Assembly: GCA_902795745.1 (NCBI GenBank)
Contig: CADBMG010000033.1
Coordinates: forward strand, 1-18,728
From: an uncultured Pseudomonadota bacterium
GTDB lineage: Bacteria; Pseudomonadota; Alphaproteobacteria; RF32; CAG-239
DNA length: 18,728 nucleotides
Direction: 5' to 3'
The translations under genes and the position numbers were made by a program. Positions 6,733 to 13,759 of this stretch are shown here, one piece after another. Positions within the stretch are counted from its first letter, which is position 1; the number at the start of each line of letters is the position of its first letter. The notes under the pieces are model-generated. The model was given only the letters and a program-made list of their open reading frames with translations, did no database searches and was not told the DNA's origin.

Positions 6733-7518
6733 ATGAGAAAATTCGGTTTTAAGGTTTTCGACACGAATTTGCACAATGCTCCCGATTTCGTACGGGAGTG
6801 TGCCGATTATGCTGCGCAGAAAGAGGATATGTTCGCGGAGCTTATGATTTCATCCCGACTTCATCAAGACGAATTCAGCACTTTAAAAGAAATATTAAAA
6901 AATGTAGAAGTGCGTATTCATGCAGCTCATTCATCTTTCGGATTTGACCTCGGAAATAAAAATTCAGAATTACAAAACCGTCAAATGTTTGAATATGCAC
7001 AAATCGCTGCTGATATATTTGCCTCACCGAGTATTGTTGTGCATGCGGGTTGCGGACACGGTATAGAGTGCATTAAAGAGACTATGCGGCAAATTAAACT
7101 GTTGAATGACGAGCGTATTGTGATAGAAAATTTGCCGTATTTTGATAAAAGTGACGGTTATTTATGCGGTAATACGGCAGAAGAAATTAAATATATTAAA
7201 GAAAATACCGGTTGCGGATTTTGCTTTGATTTTGCGCATGCAATATGTGCGGCAAATTCTCTCAATTTAGATATAGAAAAACATTTGAAAAGTTTTTTAG
7301 CGTTAAACCCAACTGTTTACCATTTGTGCGACGGAAATTTAAACGGACCCACAGATGAACATTTGCATTACGGCGAAGGCAACTATCCGCTCAAACATTT
7401 TTTGAATGATTATACTGACGACAATGCCTATATAACAATGGAAACGGGAGATTTGTCCTTGCATAATGATTTGAGCGTAAAAGATTATAAATATTTGAAA
7501 ACATTGTTGAATGACTAA
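6733..7518 (+). CDS. Endonuclease IV-like / sugar phosphate isomerase-epimerase TIM-barrel protein
   Basis: A 261-aa AP_endonuc_2 (xylose isomerase-like) TIM-barrel protein. Every metal-ligand position of endonuclease IV has a plausible counterpart: His66 (HAAHSS), His104 (VVHAG), Glu132 (VIENL), Asp166 and His169 (FDFAHA), His197 (YHLCD), Asp208 and His210 (DEHLHYGEG), and Glu237 (METGD). In endonuclease IV these hold three zinc ions used to cut DNA at abasic sites. The superfamily also includes sugar isomerases and epimerases with fewer metals, so the substrate cannot be settled here. The protein is shorter than E. coli Nfo (285 aa), and the usual Nfo wording DTCHA and DRHEHIGEG is altered. 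There is no signal peptide. It follows alaS by 14 bases with a weak ribosome site and is probably co-transcribed; a strong terminator follows its stop. Confidence 0.8.
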   Translation: MRKFGFKVFDTNLHNAPDFVRECADYAAQKEDMFAELMISSRLHQDEFSTLKEILKNVEVRIHAAHSSFGFDLGNKNSELQNRQMFEYAQIAADIFASPSIVVHAGCGHGIECIKETMRQIKLLNDERIVIENLPYFDKSDGYLCGNTAEEIKYIKENTGCGFCFDFAHAICAANSLNLDIEKHLKSFLALNPTVYHLCDGNLNGPTDEHLHYGEGNYPLKHFLNDYTDDNAYITMETGDLSLHNDLSVKDYKYLKTLLND

Positions 7519-7521
7519 ACA

Positions 7522-7554
7522 AAAAAACGCTCCCTAATTTAAGGAGCGTTTTTT
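7522..7554. terminator. Bidirectional terminator between converging genes
   Basis: AAAAAACGCTCC (7522-7533) pairs perfectly with GGAGCGTTTTTT (7543-7554) around a 9-base loop. A and T tracts on both sides let it end both the rightward alaS unit and the leftward gene whose stop is at 7559. Confidence 0.9.
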
Positions 7555-7558
7555 GTGC

Positions 7559-8536
7559 TTAAAAGTAACGATACAAAAAATCTTCAATTTCTTTGCCACT
7601 GAGTGATTTCTCGATAATGTACGATGAGAGCTTCGGCAGTTGCATTTTGGTTACCAAATAGCGATAAGCCTCACCGTCATTGTTGATGGTATCACCGAAT
7701 AAATCGCGACTACGATGTATTACCAATTCGGCAAAGTCATTGGCAAATGCCGAAAGCAACTGATGAATGACCAAATTGCAGTAGATTAGCAAACGTTTTT
7801 CCATCGGCGGCATCACGCGCTTCAATTCCTGCTCGACTTCATCATAAAAACAGAAAACCTCATCATTACGATACTCCGGATTTTGCTCGAAAGCACCAAT
7901 AACAACATCATCCCAGTCTTGAGAAATCAACTCACGCATTGCAAATTCCGCATAAGCAAACGTGATACCTAATGGCGATGGCGATTCCATATCAACGTGG
8001 CGACGATACAGGCGATCAGCGATAGTGATAAGCCAATACATCAGTCGAAGACGTCGTTCCTGCTCCGGTCCTTGGTATTGCATCGGCAAAAGCATTTGCA
8101 GATAACGTTTCCAACACATATGCAACTTGTTAATCTCATCTTCGAGATTTTTAACCGTCGGCACTTGCGGCAGATACTCAACAATCTGTTTTTTTAGCTC
8201 TTCAAGCCGTTCTCTTTCCCACTGTTCAATTTTTTTATCGATTTTTTTTAGGCGGGTAATTTCCTTCTTAACATCATCAGGATAGTCGCTTTCATCAAGA
8301 TTAAAAAGTATCTTACCATCCATCTCCAGATAGCAAATACATTTTTCGACCACCGTTCCGATAATTAATTCATGGCACTGCCAAGGGAACTTCCATACCG
8401 GCGGCAATTCGCCTTCAATCTTATCGACGCTGAATTCTAGCGGTTTGGCATTTTTGTCTTTAAGGAAAAGTTGCCACACTCCACCGACCTTGCGTATCTT
8501 CCTGACACGAAAGGTCTTTTTCTTAATTATAGACAT
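7559..8536 (-). CDS. Unrecognised cytosolic protein, about 325 aa (left member of divergent pair)
   Basis: I do not recognise a family. The start at 8536 (MSIIKKKTFRVRKIR) is chosen because the best promoter would start transcription near 8569, inside the longer open frame that begins at 8599. The protein has a basic N-terminus, a small probably beta-rich domain to about residue 85, a highly charged helical or coiled segment around 85-125 (KKIDKKIEQWERERLEELKKQ), and then a mostly helical domain to the end, with no signal or membrane segment. The message has no visible Shine-Dalgarno. A tandem ATATGTC ATATGTC places an out-of-frame ATG seven bases before the start, opening a six-codon frame that overlaps it. 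It is transcribed away from the 8696 gene, and the pair stand isolated between housekeeping genes with terminators on both outer sides. Confidence 0.8.
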   Translation of the reverse strand: MSIIKKKTFRVRKIRKVGGVWQLFLKDKNAKPLEFSVDKIEGELPPVWKFPWQCHELIIGTVVEKCICYLEMDGKILFNLDESDYPDDVKKEITRLKKIDKKIEQWERERLEELKKQIVEYLPQVPTVKNLEDEINKLHMCWKRYLQMLLPMQYQGPEQERRLRLMYWLITIADRLYRRHVDMESPSPLGITFAYAEFAMRELISQDWDDVVIGAFEQNPEYRNDEVFCFYDEVEQELKRVMPPMEKRLLIYCNLVIHQLLSAFANDFAELVIHRSRDLFGDTINNDGEAYRYLVTKMQLPKLSSYIIEKSLSGKEIEDFLYRYF

Positions 8537-8575
8537 ATGACATATGTATAAATGAATAATTATTTTATTGCACAA

Positions 8576-8604
8576 TTTATAGCGAAAAAATGTATACATT
8601 GCAA
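8576..8604 (-). promoter_or_regulatory. Promoter of the leftward orphan gene with internal palindrome
   Basis: On the minus strand -35 TTGCAA (8604-8599) and -10 TATAAA (8581-8576) are 17 bases apart. The spacer holds most of the perfect 10-bp palindrome ATGTATACAT (8590-8599), an operator-like element, and further ATGTATA and CATATG repeats occur around 8534-8551. Confidence 0.6.
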
Positions 8605-8636
8605 GTTAAATTTTTGTTGTAGCGGTACAAATTATC

Positions 8637-8665
8637 TCGACAAAAGTAAATCGATGTGTTATATT
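8637..8665 (+). promoter_or_regulatory. Promoter of the rightward orphan gene
   Basis: TCGACA (8637-8642) and TATATT (8660-8665) have a 17-base spacer; each matches the consensus at five of six positions. Initiation would fall near 8672. The gene's AAAGGAGG ribosome site (8683-8690) then leads to the ATG at 8696. The -35 boxes of this promoter and the leftward one are about 32 bases apart, so one regulator could control both. Confidence 0.55.
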
Positions 8666-8695
8666 ATAGGCAAGAGAACAGTAAAGGAGGCGGCA

Positions 8696-9733
8696 ATGTC
8701 TGATCTTGATGATGAGTTCAAAGCGTTTTTGAAAGCTTACGGATTGTTTCCAGATTTAACCGACAGTAATAGGGAAGCTTTGCTTTCGGAAGAAGAAAGA
8801 AACAAGCTTATCAGTAATGCCCATAGCCAGTGTGATGAGCGGTTTGCGGTTTGGAAACGTATACCCTTGGAGATTCGTGAGCGTTATCAAGGAAAAGTAC
8901 CGGATTGGATTATGGAAATTGCGGCAGAAGGTGATACCGAAAGAATGCGTTTGGTAGAACAAAACAGGGATATTGTCAATAAAGCCGAATTAGAGAAAAA
9001 ACAAGCAGAAGATATTGATAAATCACGCAAGGAATATGCTGAAATGCGCGATTCTATGTTCAAAGCCAGTGAAGTGGCAGTTGCTGCGGTTGTCGGAACA
9101 ATTATTGCTACCGGATATACGGAAATGGCAGCCAATGCTTTGGCAACGGAACGTTTGTTCCGCGATTCGTTGGCGGATAAAGCTATTGAAGGTACAATGA
9201 GCGATAAAGAAAAAGATATGTGGCGTCGTAGCCGTGAAGAAACTCGTCATATTATTCGTGATGAATGGGCTAATTTTCAACCGGAAAAATATCTGGTACA
9301 TTTGCTTTCTCAATATAATCGCAGCAAAATAGACGAAGGCCGTCTGGGTGAGAAAATTAAGGAAACGGTTGAAAAAATACGCGATTTGCACCGTATGAAT
9401 CATTTGAACGAATATTTGAACAGACCACAGATTCAAGCTAAACTTCACCGCTTTTCAGAAGAGAAAACCGATAATTTACTAAAATCGTCAAAGCAAATGA
9501 ATGATTTGCTTAAAGTTATAGATACGGTTTTGTTTATTGGCGAACAAGCTGGTGTTCAGATTAGTAAAAAACGGGCAGAATTTTTGGAAAAACTTGAATT
9601 GCCGGCCGATGTTCAGACAGTTCTGCAAAAAATTAAAGACGGGCGTGACAATGCTCGCAATAATGATGATAAACAAAAGACAAACAAAGTTGCTCGTGTC
9701 AGAATTAGGAGTAATCAAAACACCGCAAGTTAA
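8696..9733 (+). CDS. Unrecognised helical cytosolic protein, 345 aa (right member of divergent pair)
   Basis: No family recognised. The start at 8696 is decided by a near-perfect AAAGGAGG five bases upstream; an upstream extension to 8552 would cross the promoter. The protein is strongly charged and probably almost all alpha-helical. After an N-terminal region (about 1-85) comes a Glu/Lys/Arg-rich segment (about 85-130), then a hydrophobic Ala/Val/Ile stretch (about 128-155) flanked by charges that might be a buried helix or a single membrane helix, and a long helical C-terminal half. The tail is rich in Asn, Lys and Arg, suggesting possible nucleic-acid contact. There is no signal peptide. 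A hairpin terminator follows the stop. A functional link with the divergent neighbour is inferred from layout only. Confidence 0.85.
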   Translation: MSDLDDEFKAFLKAYGLFPDLTDSNREALLSEEERNKLISNAHSQCDERFAVWKRIPLEIRERYQGKVPDWIMEIAAEGDTERMRLVEQNRDIVNKAELEKKQAEDIDKSRKEYAEMRDSMFKASEVAVAAVVGTIIATGYTEMAANALATERLFRDSLADKAIEGTMSDKEKDMWRRSREETRHIIRDEWANFQPEKYLVHLLSQYNRSKIDEGRLGEKIKETVEKIRDLHRMNHLNEYLNRPQIQAKLHRFSEEKTDNLLKSSKQMNDLLKVIDTVLFIGEQAGVQISKKRAEFLEKLELPADVQTVLQKIKDGRDNARNNDDKQKTNKVARVRIRSNQNTAS

Positions 9734-9747
9734 AAAATGTTTTTTTT

Positions 9748-9775
9748 AAAAAGTCCGCCTCGTGCGGGCTTTTTT
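9748..9775 (+). terminator. Terminator of the rightward orphan gene
   Basis: AAAAAGTCCGC (9748-9758) pairs with GCGGGCTTTTT (9764-9774), with one T-G wobble and a 5-base loop, and ends in a run of six T. Confidence 0.88.
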
Positions 9776-9796
9776 ACTTATCGTAATTTGCATAAC

Positions 9797-9836
9797 ATAA
9801 AACAGAGAGGTCGATTTATAAACCTCTCTGTTTTAT
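9797..9836. terminator. Bidirectional terminator serving mainly the leftward OMP gene
   Basis: ATAAAACAGAGAGGT (9797-9811) and ACCTCTCTGTTTTAT (9822-9836) form a perfect 15-bp stem with a 10-base loop. Read leftward it lies 26 bases past the stop of the beta-barrel gene and ends in TTTTAT. Read rightward it backs up the previous terminator. Confidence 0.8.
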
Positions 9837-9862
9837 ATTTATAAATTACATACAGCGCACAA

Positions 9863-10399
9863 TTAATAGAAAAAATATCTTGCACCCAAACTGAATTCTT
9901 TTGAATTAGCATAAGCATCGCCATTGGCTAGAGAATAGCGAAACATTGCGCGGAAACCCCATTCTGGTGTCGGATTGAGTTCACCTCCAAGACCTAAACG
10001 CAAGGCATTTTCCGTATCTTTTTTAGTGATACCGTTATGTTTCAATCTGGCGGACATTCTGCCGTAACCGATTGAACCTAAAATTGCGCCGCTTTCAAAG
10101 TTCCAGCCGTTAACTAAAACATCTGCACCCAGACCATATAAACGACCGCGTGCCAAGCCTGTTTCCGTGTTTTCTTTTTCGCGAGCCGAACGTTCGGCAA
10201 ACAATTCAATCGCTCCGACATCAACCAATTTAACGCCGGCATTGAGACTGCCTAAATCGTAGTTTCCCGGATATAAATCACTGACATTCGGTGTCATATT
10301 AACATAGTCAAATCCCACATACGGAATATATTCGCCGGCTTTTACCGAGCTGGCGGATAACATAAGAGCACTCACAGCTCCGAGTATAATCTTTTTCAT
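9863..10399 (-). CDS. Small outer-membrane beta-barrel protein
   Basis: A 178-aa protein with a signal peptide (MKKIILGAVSALMLSASSVKA, cleavage probably after Ala21). The mature part consists of alternating hydrophobic and polar stretches typical of transmembrane beta-strands and ends in ARYFFY, the C-terminal aromatic signature used by outer-membrane proteins for BAM-assisted insertion. At about 157 residues an eight-stranded barrel of the OmpA/OmpW-like type is likely; its ligand or role is not readable. AGGAGC sits seven bases before the ATG. Transcribed alone: a terminator of the upstream fabI lies before it and its own follows. Confidence 0.82.
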   Translation of the reverse strand: MKKIILGAVSALMLSASSVKAGEYIPYVGFDYVNMTPNVSDLYPGNYDLGSLNAGVKLVDVGAIELFAERSAREKENTETGLARGRLYGLGADVLVNGWNFESGAILGSIGYGRMSARLKHNGITKKDTENALRLGLGGELNPTPEWGFRAMFRYSLANGDAYANSKEFSLGARYFFY

Positions 10400-10422
10400 T
10401 TTTTGCTCCTAAAAGTTCCTAC

Positions 10423-10450
10423 TGTATACAGGCTAAACCTTAAAGTCTAA
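10423..10450 (-). promoter_or_regulatory. Weak candidate promoter for the outer-membrane protein gene
   Basis: On the minus strand -10 TATACA (10428-10423) is good, but the best -35, TTAGAC (10450-10445) at 16 bases, is poor. The position, between the fabI terminator and the ribosome site, fits. Confidence 0.25.
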
Positions 10451-10470
10451 TATTTGGTTAAATTACAACA

Positions 10471-10499
10471 AAAATACGCTGTCTTGCATGCAGACAGCG
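10471..10499 (-). terminator. Terminator of fabI
   Basis: Read leftward, CGCTGTCT and AGACAGCG (10499-10492 with 10484-10477) form a perfect 8-bp stem around a 7-base GCATGC-containing loop, followed by TATTTTTG. It lies 27 bases past the fabI stop. Confidence 0.82.
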
Positions 10500-10525
10500 C
10501 AGTTAAAAATAGTATAGATATATGA

Positions 10526-11341
10526 CTAAAATTCTTTCAATACTTCGGCAGTAGCTTCGGCATTGTCGATATTAACCATAGCGATGGTGTTATATCCGCA
10601 GTCAACGTGCAACACTTCTCCGGTTACCGCAGATCCTAAATCTGAAAGCAAACTCAGAGCCATATTGCCGACCTCATGTTGATTAACATTGCGTTGCAAC
10701 GGAGCATTCAGTTCGTTCCAGCGTAAAATGGTACGGAAATCACCGATTCCCGAAGCGGCTAAAGTTTTAATCGGACCGGAAGAAATAGCGTTTACGCGTA
10801 CTCCTTGTTTGCCCATATCAACTGCGGCATAGCGAACCGAAGCTTCCAGTGCGGCTTTGGCAACACCCATAATATTATAGTTTGGCAGCACACGCTCTGA
10901 ACCCAAATAAGTCAATGTAACAATCGAACCGCCTTCGTTCATAATCGGCGATGCACAACGGCAAGCCTCTAAAAACGAATAGCAGGAAATATGCATAGTA
11001 TTTAAAAAGTTATCAAGTGTTGTATCAATGGTGCGACCACGTAATTGATCTTTATCCGAAAAGGCGATGGCATGTACCACAAAATCTATTTTACCCCACT
11101 TTTTGCCAAGTTCCTTAAAGCATGTCTCCACCGAAGCCGAATCCGTAACATCGCATTTAATCAACAACGGGTTGTTGAGTTGCTCGGCAAGCGGTCTGAC
11201 GCGTTTTTCCAGCATTTCGTTTTGATATGAAACGGCAATTTGCGCTCCCTCATTATTCAGAGCCTGCGCAATACCCCAAGCTATAGACTTATCATTGGCA
11301 AGTCCCATAATCAAACCTTTTTTTCCAGCCATCAAATCCAT
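10526..11341 (-). CDS. fabI: Enoyl-[acyl-carrier-protein] reductase (NADH), FabI type
   Basis: A short-chain dehydrogenase-like enoyl-ACP reductase (271 aa) that makes the last reduction of each fatty-acid elongation cycle in the cytosol. The N-terminal cofactor region reads GLIMGLANDKSIAWGIA, as in FabI rather than a typical SDR. The active site is Tyr155-(X6)-Lys162 with the second tyrosine at 145. DQLRGR and the substrate loop KTLAASGIGDFRTIL are also typical; this loop lies over the triclosan and substrate pocket. It starts at 11341 with AAGGA about ten bases upstream; an ATG three codons inside is the alternative. It is monocistronic and divergent from the YihY gene. Confidence 0.97.
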   Translation of the reverse strand: MDLMAGKKGLIMGLANDKSIAWGIAQALNNEGAQIAVSYQNEMLEKRVRPLAEQLNNPLLIKCDVTDSASVETCFKELGKKWGKIDFVVHAIAFSDKDQLRGRTIDTTLDNFLNTMHISCYSFLEACRCASPIMNEGGSIVTLTYLGSERVLPNYNIMGVAKAALEASVRYAAVDMGKQGVRVNAISSGPIKTLAASGIGDFRTILRWNELNAPLQRNVNQHEVGNMALSLLSDLGSAVTGEVLHVDCGYNTIAMVNIDNAEATAEVLKEF

Positions 11342-11389
11342 TTTCTTTTATCCTTTTTTAAAATTTATTAGTTACAGTAGATGTAAGTT

Positions 11390-11417
11390 TCTATACCGAT
11401 ACTTATCTGAGTTTCAG
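11390..11417 (-). promoter_or_regulatory. Candidate promoter of fabI
   Basis: On the minus strand -35 CTGAAA (11417-11412) and -10 TATAGA (11395-11390) have a 16-base spacer, giving a leader of about 43 bases. The -35 lies within a small dyad TCTGA-GTT-TCAGA (11406-11418). I see no convincing rightward promoter for the YihY gene in this 108-base divergent gap. Confidence 0.3.
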
Positions 11418-11449
11418 AGCTTTGTAAACCTTTTTTTGAAAGTTATGGC

Positions 11450-12301
11450 ATGATTAATAAACAAAAATTGGCAGAATTCAAGAAATATATTTTGCTGTTC
11501 AGCAAAAAACTGCGTTTGCACTTGCGTGATACGACAATTTTGCGAGTGTCGGCGGCATTGAGTTATACCACCTTGCTCGCCGTTGTACCGTTTATTGCGA
11601 TAGCCTTGGCAATTTTTGCGGCCTTTCCTATGTTTGCCGATGTGCGCCTGCAAGTTCAGGATTTTTTAATTCAGAATCTGGTTCCTGATTTGGGAGAAAA
11701 TGTGCAACAATATATGATAGGATTTGTCGGTGCGGCGGCAAAATTGACCACCCTCGGCGTTGCCGGTTTGGCTGTCACCGCCGGACTGATGCTTTCGACT
11801 ATTGAAAGCAGTTTTAATTTTATTTTTAAGGTAAAAAAGCATCGGCGACTGGCAACAAAAATAACGTTGTATTGGACAATTTTAACGCTTTGCCCTCTTA
11901 TTTTAGGGACTGCTTTTTCGCTTAAAGGTTATATGCTTAAATTGCAATATTTTAACGGTGAAACAGCGGAAAATATAGATTTTTTTGTAACAACTGTTGT
12001 TCATAATGCATTGATTTTTGCAGTGCTTACTTTATCATATTTTATTGTTCCTAACCGTAAAGTACGCCTAAAAAGTGCCTTGTTCGGCGCGGCGATAGCC
12101 TTTGTCTTAATGCTCATTTTGCGTTTTGGTTTTGGGTACTTTTTGCAACTTAACGTTACCTATAAAACACTGTATGGGGCAATGGCATCAGTACCGCTGA
12201 TATTGGTGTGGATGTATTCATGGTGGACGGTGGTGCTGTTCGGAGCAGTAATTACCGCCTCGCTGGAAGAATTGAAACGTAAACGGCAATTGTGGAAATA
12301 A
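11450..12301 (+). CDS. YihY/BrkB family integral inner-membrane protein
   Basis: A 283-aa polytopic membrane protein of the YihY/BrkB family (Virul_fac_BrkB), once misnamed RNase BN; its biochemical role is unsettled. About six membrane segments lie near 36-58, 97-117, 137-157, 182-200, 208-231 and 244-271. Family hallmarks are AALSYTTLLAVVPF after segment 1's start, PNRKVRLKSALFGA (201-214) and YGAMASVPLILVWMYSWW (242-259). The N-terminus is basic and cytosolic and the C-terminus ends in LEELKRKRQLWK. The ribosome site is weak. After the TAA comes an in-frame TAG and then an unexplained coding-like stretch to 12451. Convergent with the CCA-enzyme gene. Confidence 0.93.
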   Translation: MINKQKLAEFKKYILLFSKKLRLHLRDTTILRVSAALSYTTLLAVVPFIAIALAIFAAFPMFADVRLQVQDFLIQNLVPDLGENVQQYMIGFVGAAAKLTTLGVAGLAVTAGLMLSTIESSFNFIFKVKKHRRLATKITLYWTILTLCPLILGTAFSLKGYMLKLQYFNGETAENIDFFVTTVVHNALIFAVLTLSYFIVPNRKVRLKSALFGAAIAFVLMLILRFGFGYFLQLNVTYKTLYGAMASVPLILVWMYSWWTVVLFGAVITASLEELKRKRQLWK

Positions 12302-12304
12302 TAG

Positions 12305-12451
12305 AGAACAAAATTAGGTAACAGCCTTTCAGCTCAACAGTATGTGGCTAAATATACTACCGAATTTGCTCCATACCAAAAAATGCGTGAAATCAACCAC
12401 GAAAAGGATAATCGTCCAAGCATTAAACAGCTCTTAAAAGAAGGAAGATAA
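12305..12451 (+). pseudogene. Orphan coding-like fragment, possible 3' gene remnant
   Basis: In the same frame as the YihY gene and directly after its stops (TAA TAG), 48 sense codons stay open to a TAA at 12449-12451. The predicted peptide looks protein-like: QQYVAKYTTEFAPYQKMRE, then DNRPSIKQLLKEGR at the end. No ATG or GTG in it has a ribosome site (GTG 12344, ATG 12383). It looks like the C-terminal end of a lost gene, or a C-terminal extension of the YihY protein cut off by stop mutations; chance is not excluded. The family is not recognised. Its stop abuts the stop of the convergent CCA gene. Confidence 0.35.
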
Positions 12452-13663
12452 TTAAATTGCTCGGAGCAATTCATCGCGCGTAAGGTTGAAACCGCTGTCT
12501 ATCCACTGTTGTTCCAACATAGAAAGAACTCGGCCGACGTGTTCTCCATTACCGATTCTCCCGATTAAGTCACGTCCATGTAGCGGAAAAATCGGTACAA
12601 CCATGTTTTCTATTTCATGCAGAACATTGTTCAATTTCGGCACTTCTTGTCCGTTGATGGCCGCAAAAAGCAATATCTTGTCAATAGTAAATTGCTTACC
12701 GTAGCGATATACAAATTTCTGCCGTTCGAATGACGAAACAGATAAATCGGCATCAAGTGTAATTTTTGCCCACTTAGTGAATAATTCTTTTTGTTTTTTG
12801 GTAAATCTGAGGCTGGCAGCAAGTTTTTCCGCTTGTGCCGAGTTAGGCTGATAAAGCACGAATAAACGTCGTAGGAAATTGCCTTCATAACGCATATCGG
12901 CAACAATTTTGGTCAGCCAAGCCAGAGCATCCAAATGTTGTGACGGCGGTAGAAAAAATCCTAAAATATCATTATCAAAAATCAGTCGCATTGCTACGCT
13001 AACATTAGGAGTTACCAACAATTTGAACAACTCATCGCGCACACGTTCGATTGCTACGCTGCGCAGGCCGTCTTTGAGCTTAATACATGCGGCAAGTGAC
13101 GGCGCATCTACCGCTGTTTTGCCGAATTTTGCGTAAAAGCGGAAAAAACGGATGATTCGTAAATAGTCTTCTTTAATTCTGTCTTCCGGATTACCGATGA
13201 AACGTACGATTCCTTTTTCCAAATCACTTATGCCATCGTAATAATCAAAAACATTACCGCGCAAGTCGGCATATACGGCATTAATTGTCAAGTCACGACG
13301 TGATGCATCGGCACTCCAATCATCGGTAAAAATGTTCGCCGAGCGGCGTCCGTTTAATTTTATATTACGATTTAATGACGAAACTTCCAATATTTGATTA
13401 TCTATAACAACTCCGGTTATACCGTTTTTTAAGCCTATCGGCATTGTCTTTATATGGAAATCTTGGCATGCTTCTGCCAGTTCTTCGGGAGATAGGTCTG
13501 TTGCCAAGTCTAAATCAAAACCGCTTAAACCAGCCAAAGTATCACGTACCGCACCACCGACAAAACGAATTGTCCCACCATGTTCTTCTACGGCATTAAA
13601 CAATTTAATAATGTTCTGTGAACACACAATTTTTGACATATCCAAGTATTCAGATTTCATCAT
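12452..13663 (-). CDS. cca: CCA tRNA nucleotidyltransferase / class II poly(A) polymerase family
   Basis: A class II nucleotidyltransferase (403 aa) that adds or repairs the 3' CCA of tRNAs. The head and neck domains carry GGAVRD (36-41), the catalytic aspartates of FDLDLATD (Asp50, Asp52), SRRDLTINA (121-129) and GNPEDRIKEDYLRIIRFFRF (157-176), the nucleotide-selecting region. The C-terminal half is helical, as in the body and tail domains. The short class without an HD domain, typical of alphaproteobacteria, fits. Poly(A) polymerase shares these motifs and is the alternative. It starts at 13663 with a weak ribosome site; ATG 13660 or 13639 are possible. It shares a short AT-rich divergent region with the ialB operon. 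A 7-bp hairpin (12455-12471) covers its last codons, but no real terminator follows. Confidence 0.92.
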   Translation of the reverse strand: MMKSEYLDMSKIVCSQNIIKLFNAVEEHGGTIRFVGGAVRDTLAGLSGFDLDLATDLSPEELAEACQDFHIKTMPIGLKNGITGVVIDNQILEVSSLNRNIKLNGRRSANIFTDDWSADASRRDLTINAVYADLRGNVFDYYDGISDLEKGIVRFIGNPEDRIKEDYLRIIRFFRFYAKFGKTAVDAPSLAACIKLKDGLRSVAIERVRDELFKLLVTPNVSVAMRLIFDNDILGFFLPPSQHLDALAWLTKIVADMRYEGNFLRRLFVLYQPNSAQAEKLAASLRFTKKQKELFTKWAKITLDADLSVSSFERQKFVYRYGKQFTIDKILLFAAINGQEVPKLNNVLHEIENMVVPIFPLHGRDLIGRIGNGEHVGRVLSMLEQQWIDSGFNLTRDELLRAI

Positions 13664-13687
13664 AACTCAAAAAACTTTCACAACTTT

Positions 13688-13729
13688 TTCAATTTTATTA
13701 ACTGTTTATATATAATTTTTTTTTATAAT
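13688..13729 (+). promoter_or_regulatory. AT-rich divergent promoter region of ialB-rlmN
   Basis: Two exact TATAAT boxes lie at 13711-13716 and 13724-13729, upstream of the ATG at 13760. The first has TTCAAT (13688-13693) 17 bases before it; the second has no good -35. The same stretch, read leftward, could hold the CCA gene promoter (TTTACT with TATATA). Confidence 0.4.
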
Positions 13730-13759
13730 CCAAGTAAATTAATTTAAAAGGATACAAAA

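Noticed and set aside
8552..8695. 48-residue N-terminal extension of the rightward orphan protein
   Set aside because: It would cross the promoter, while a near-perfect Shine-Dalgarno marks ATG 8696.
12342..12437. Alternative ATG frame of about 31 codons within the orphan fragment
   Set aside because: It has no ribosome site, and its composition is less protein-like than the frame continuing from the YihY gene.
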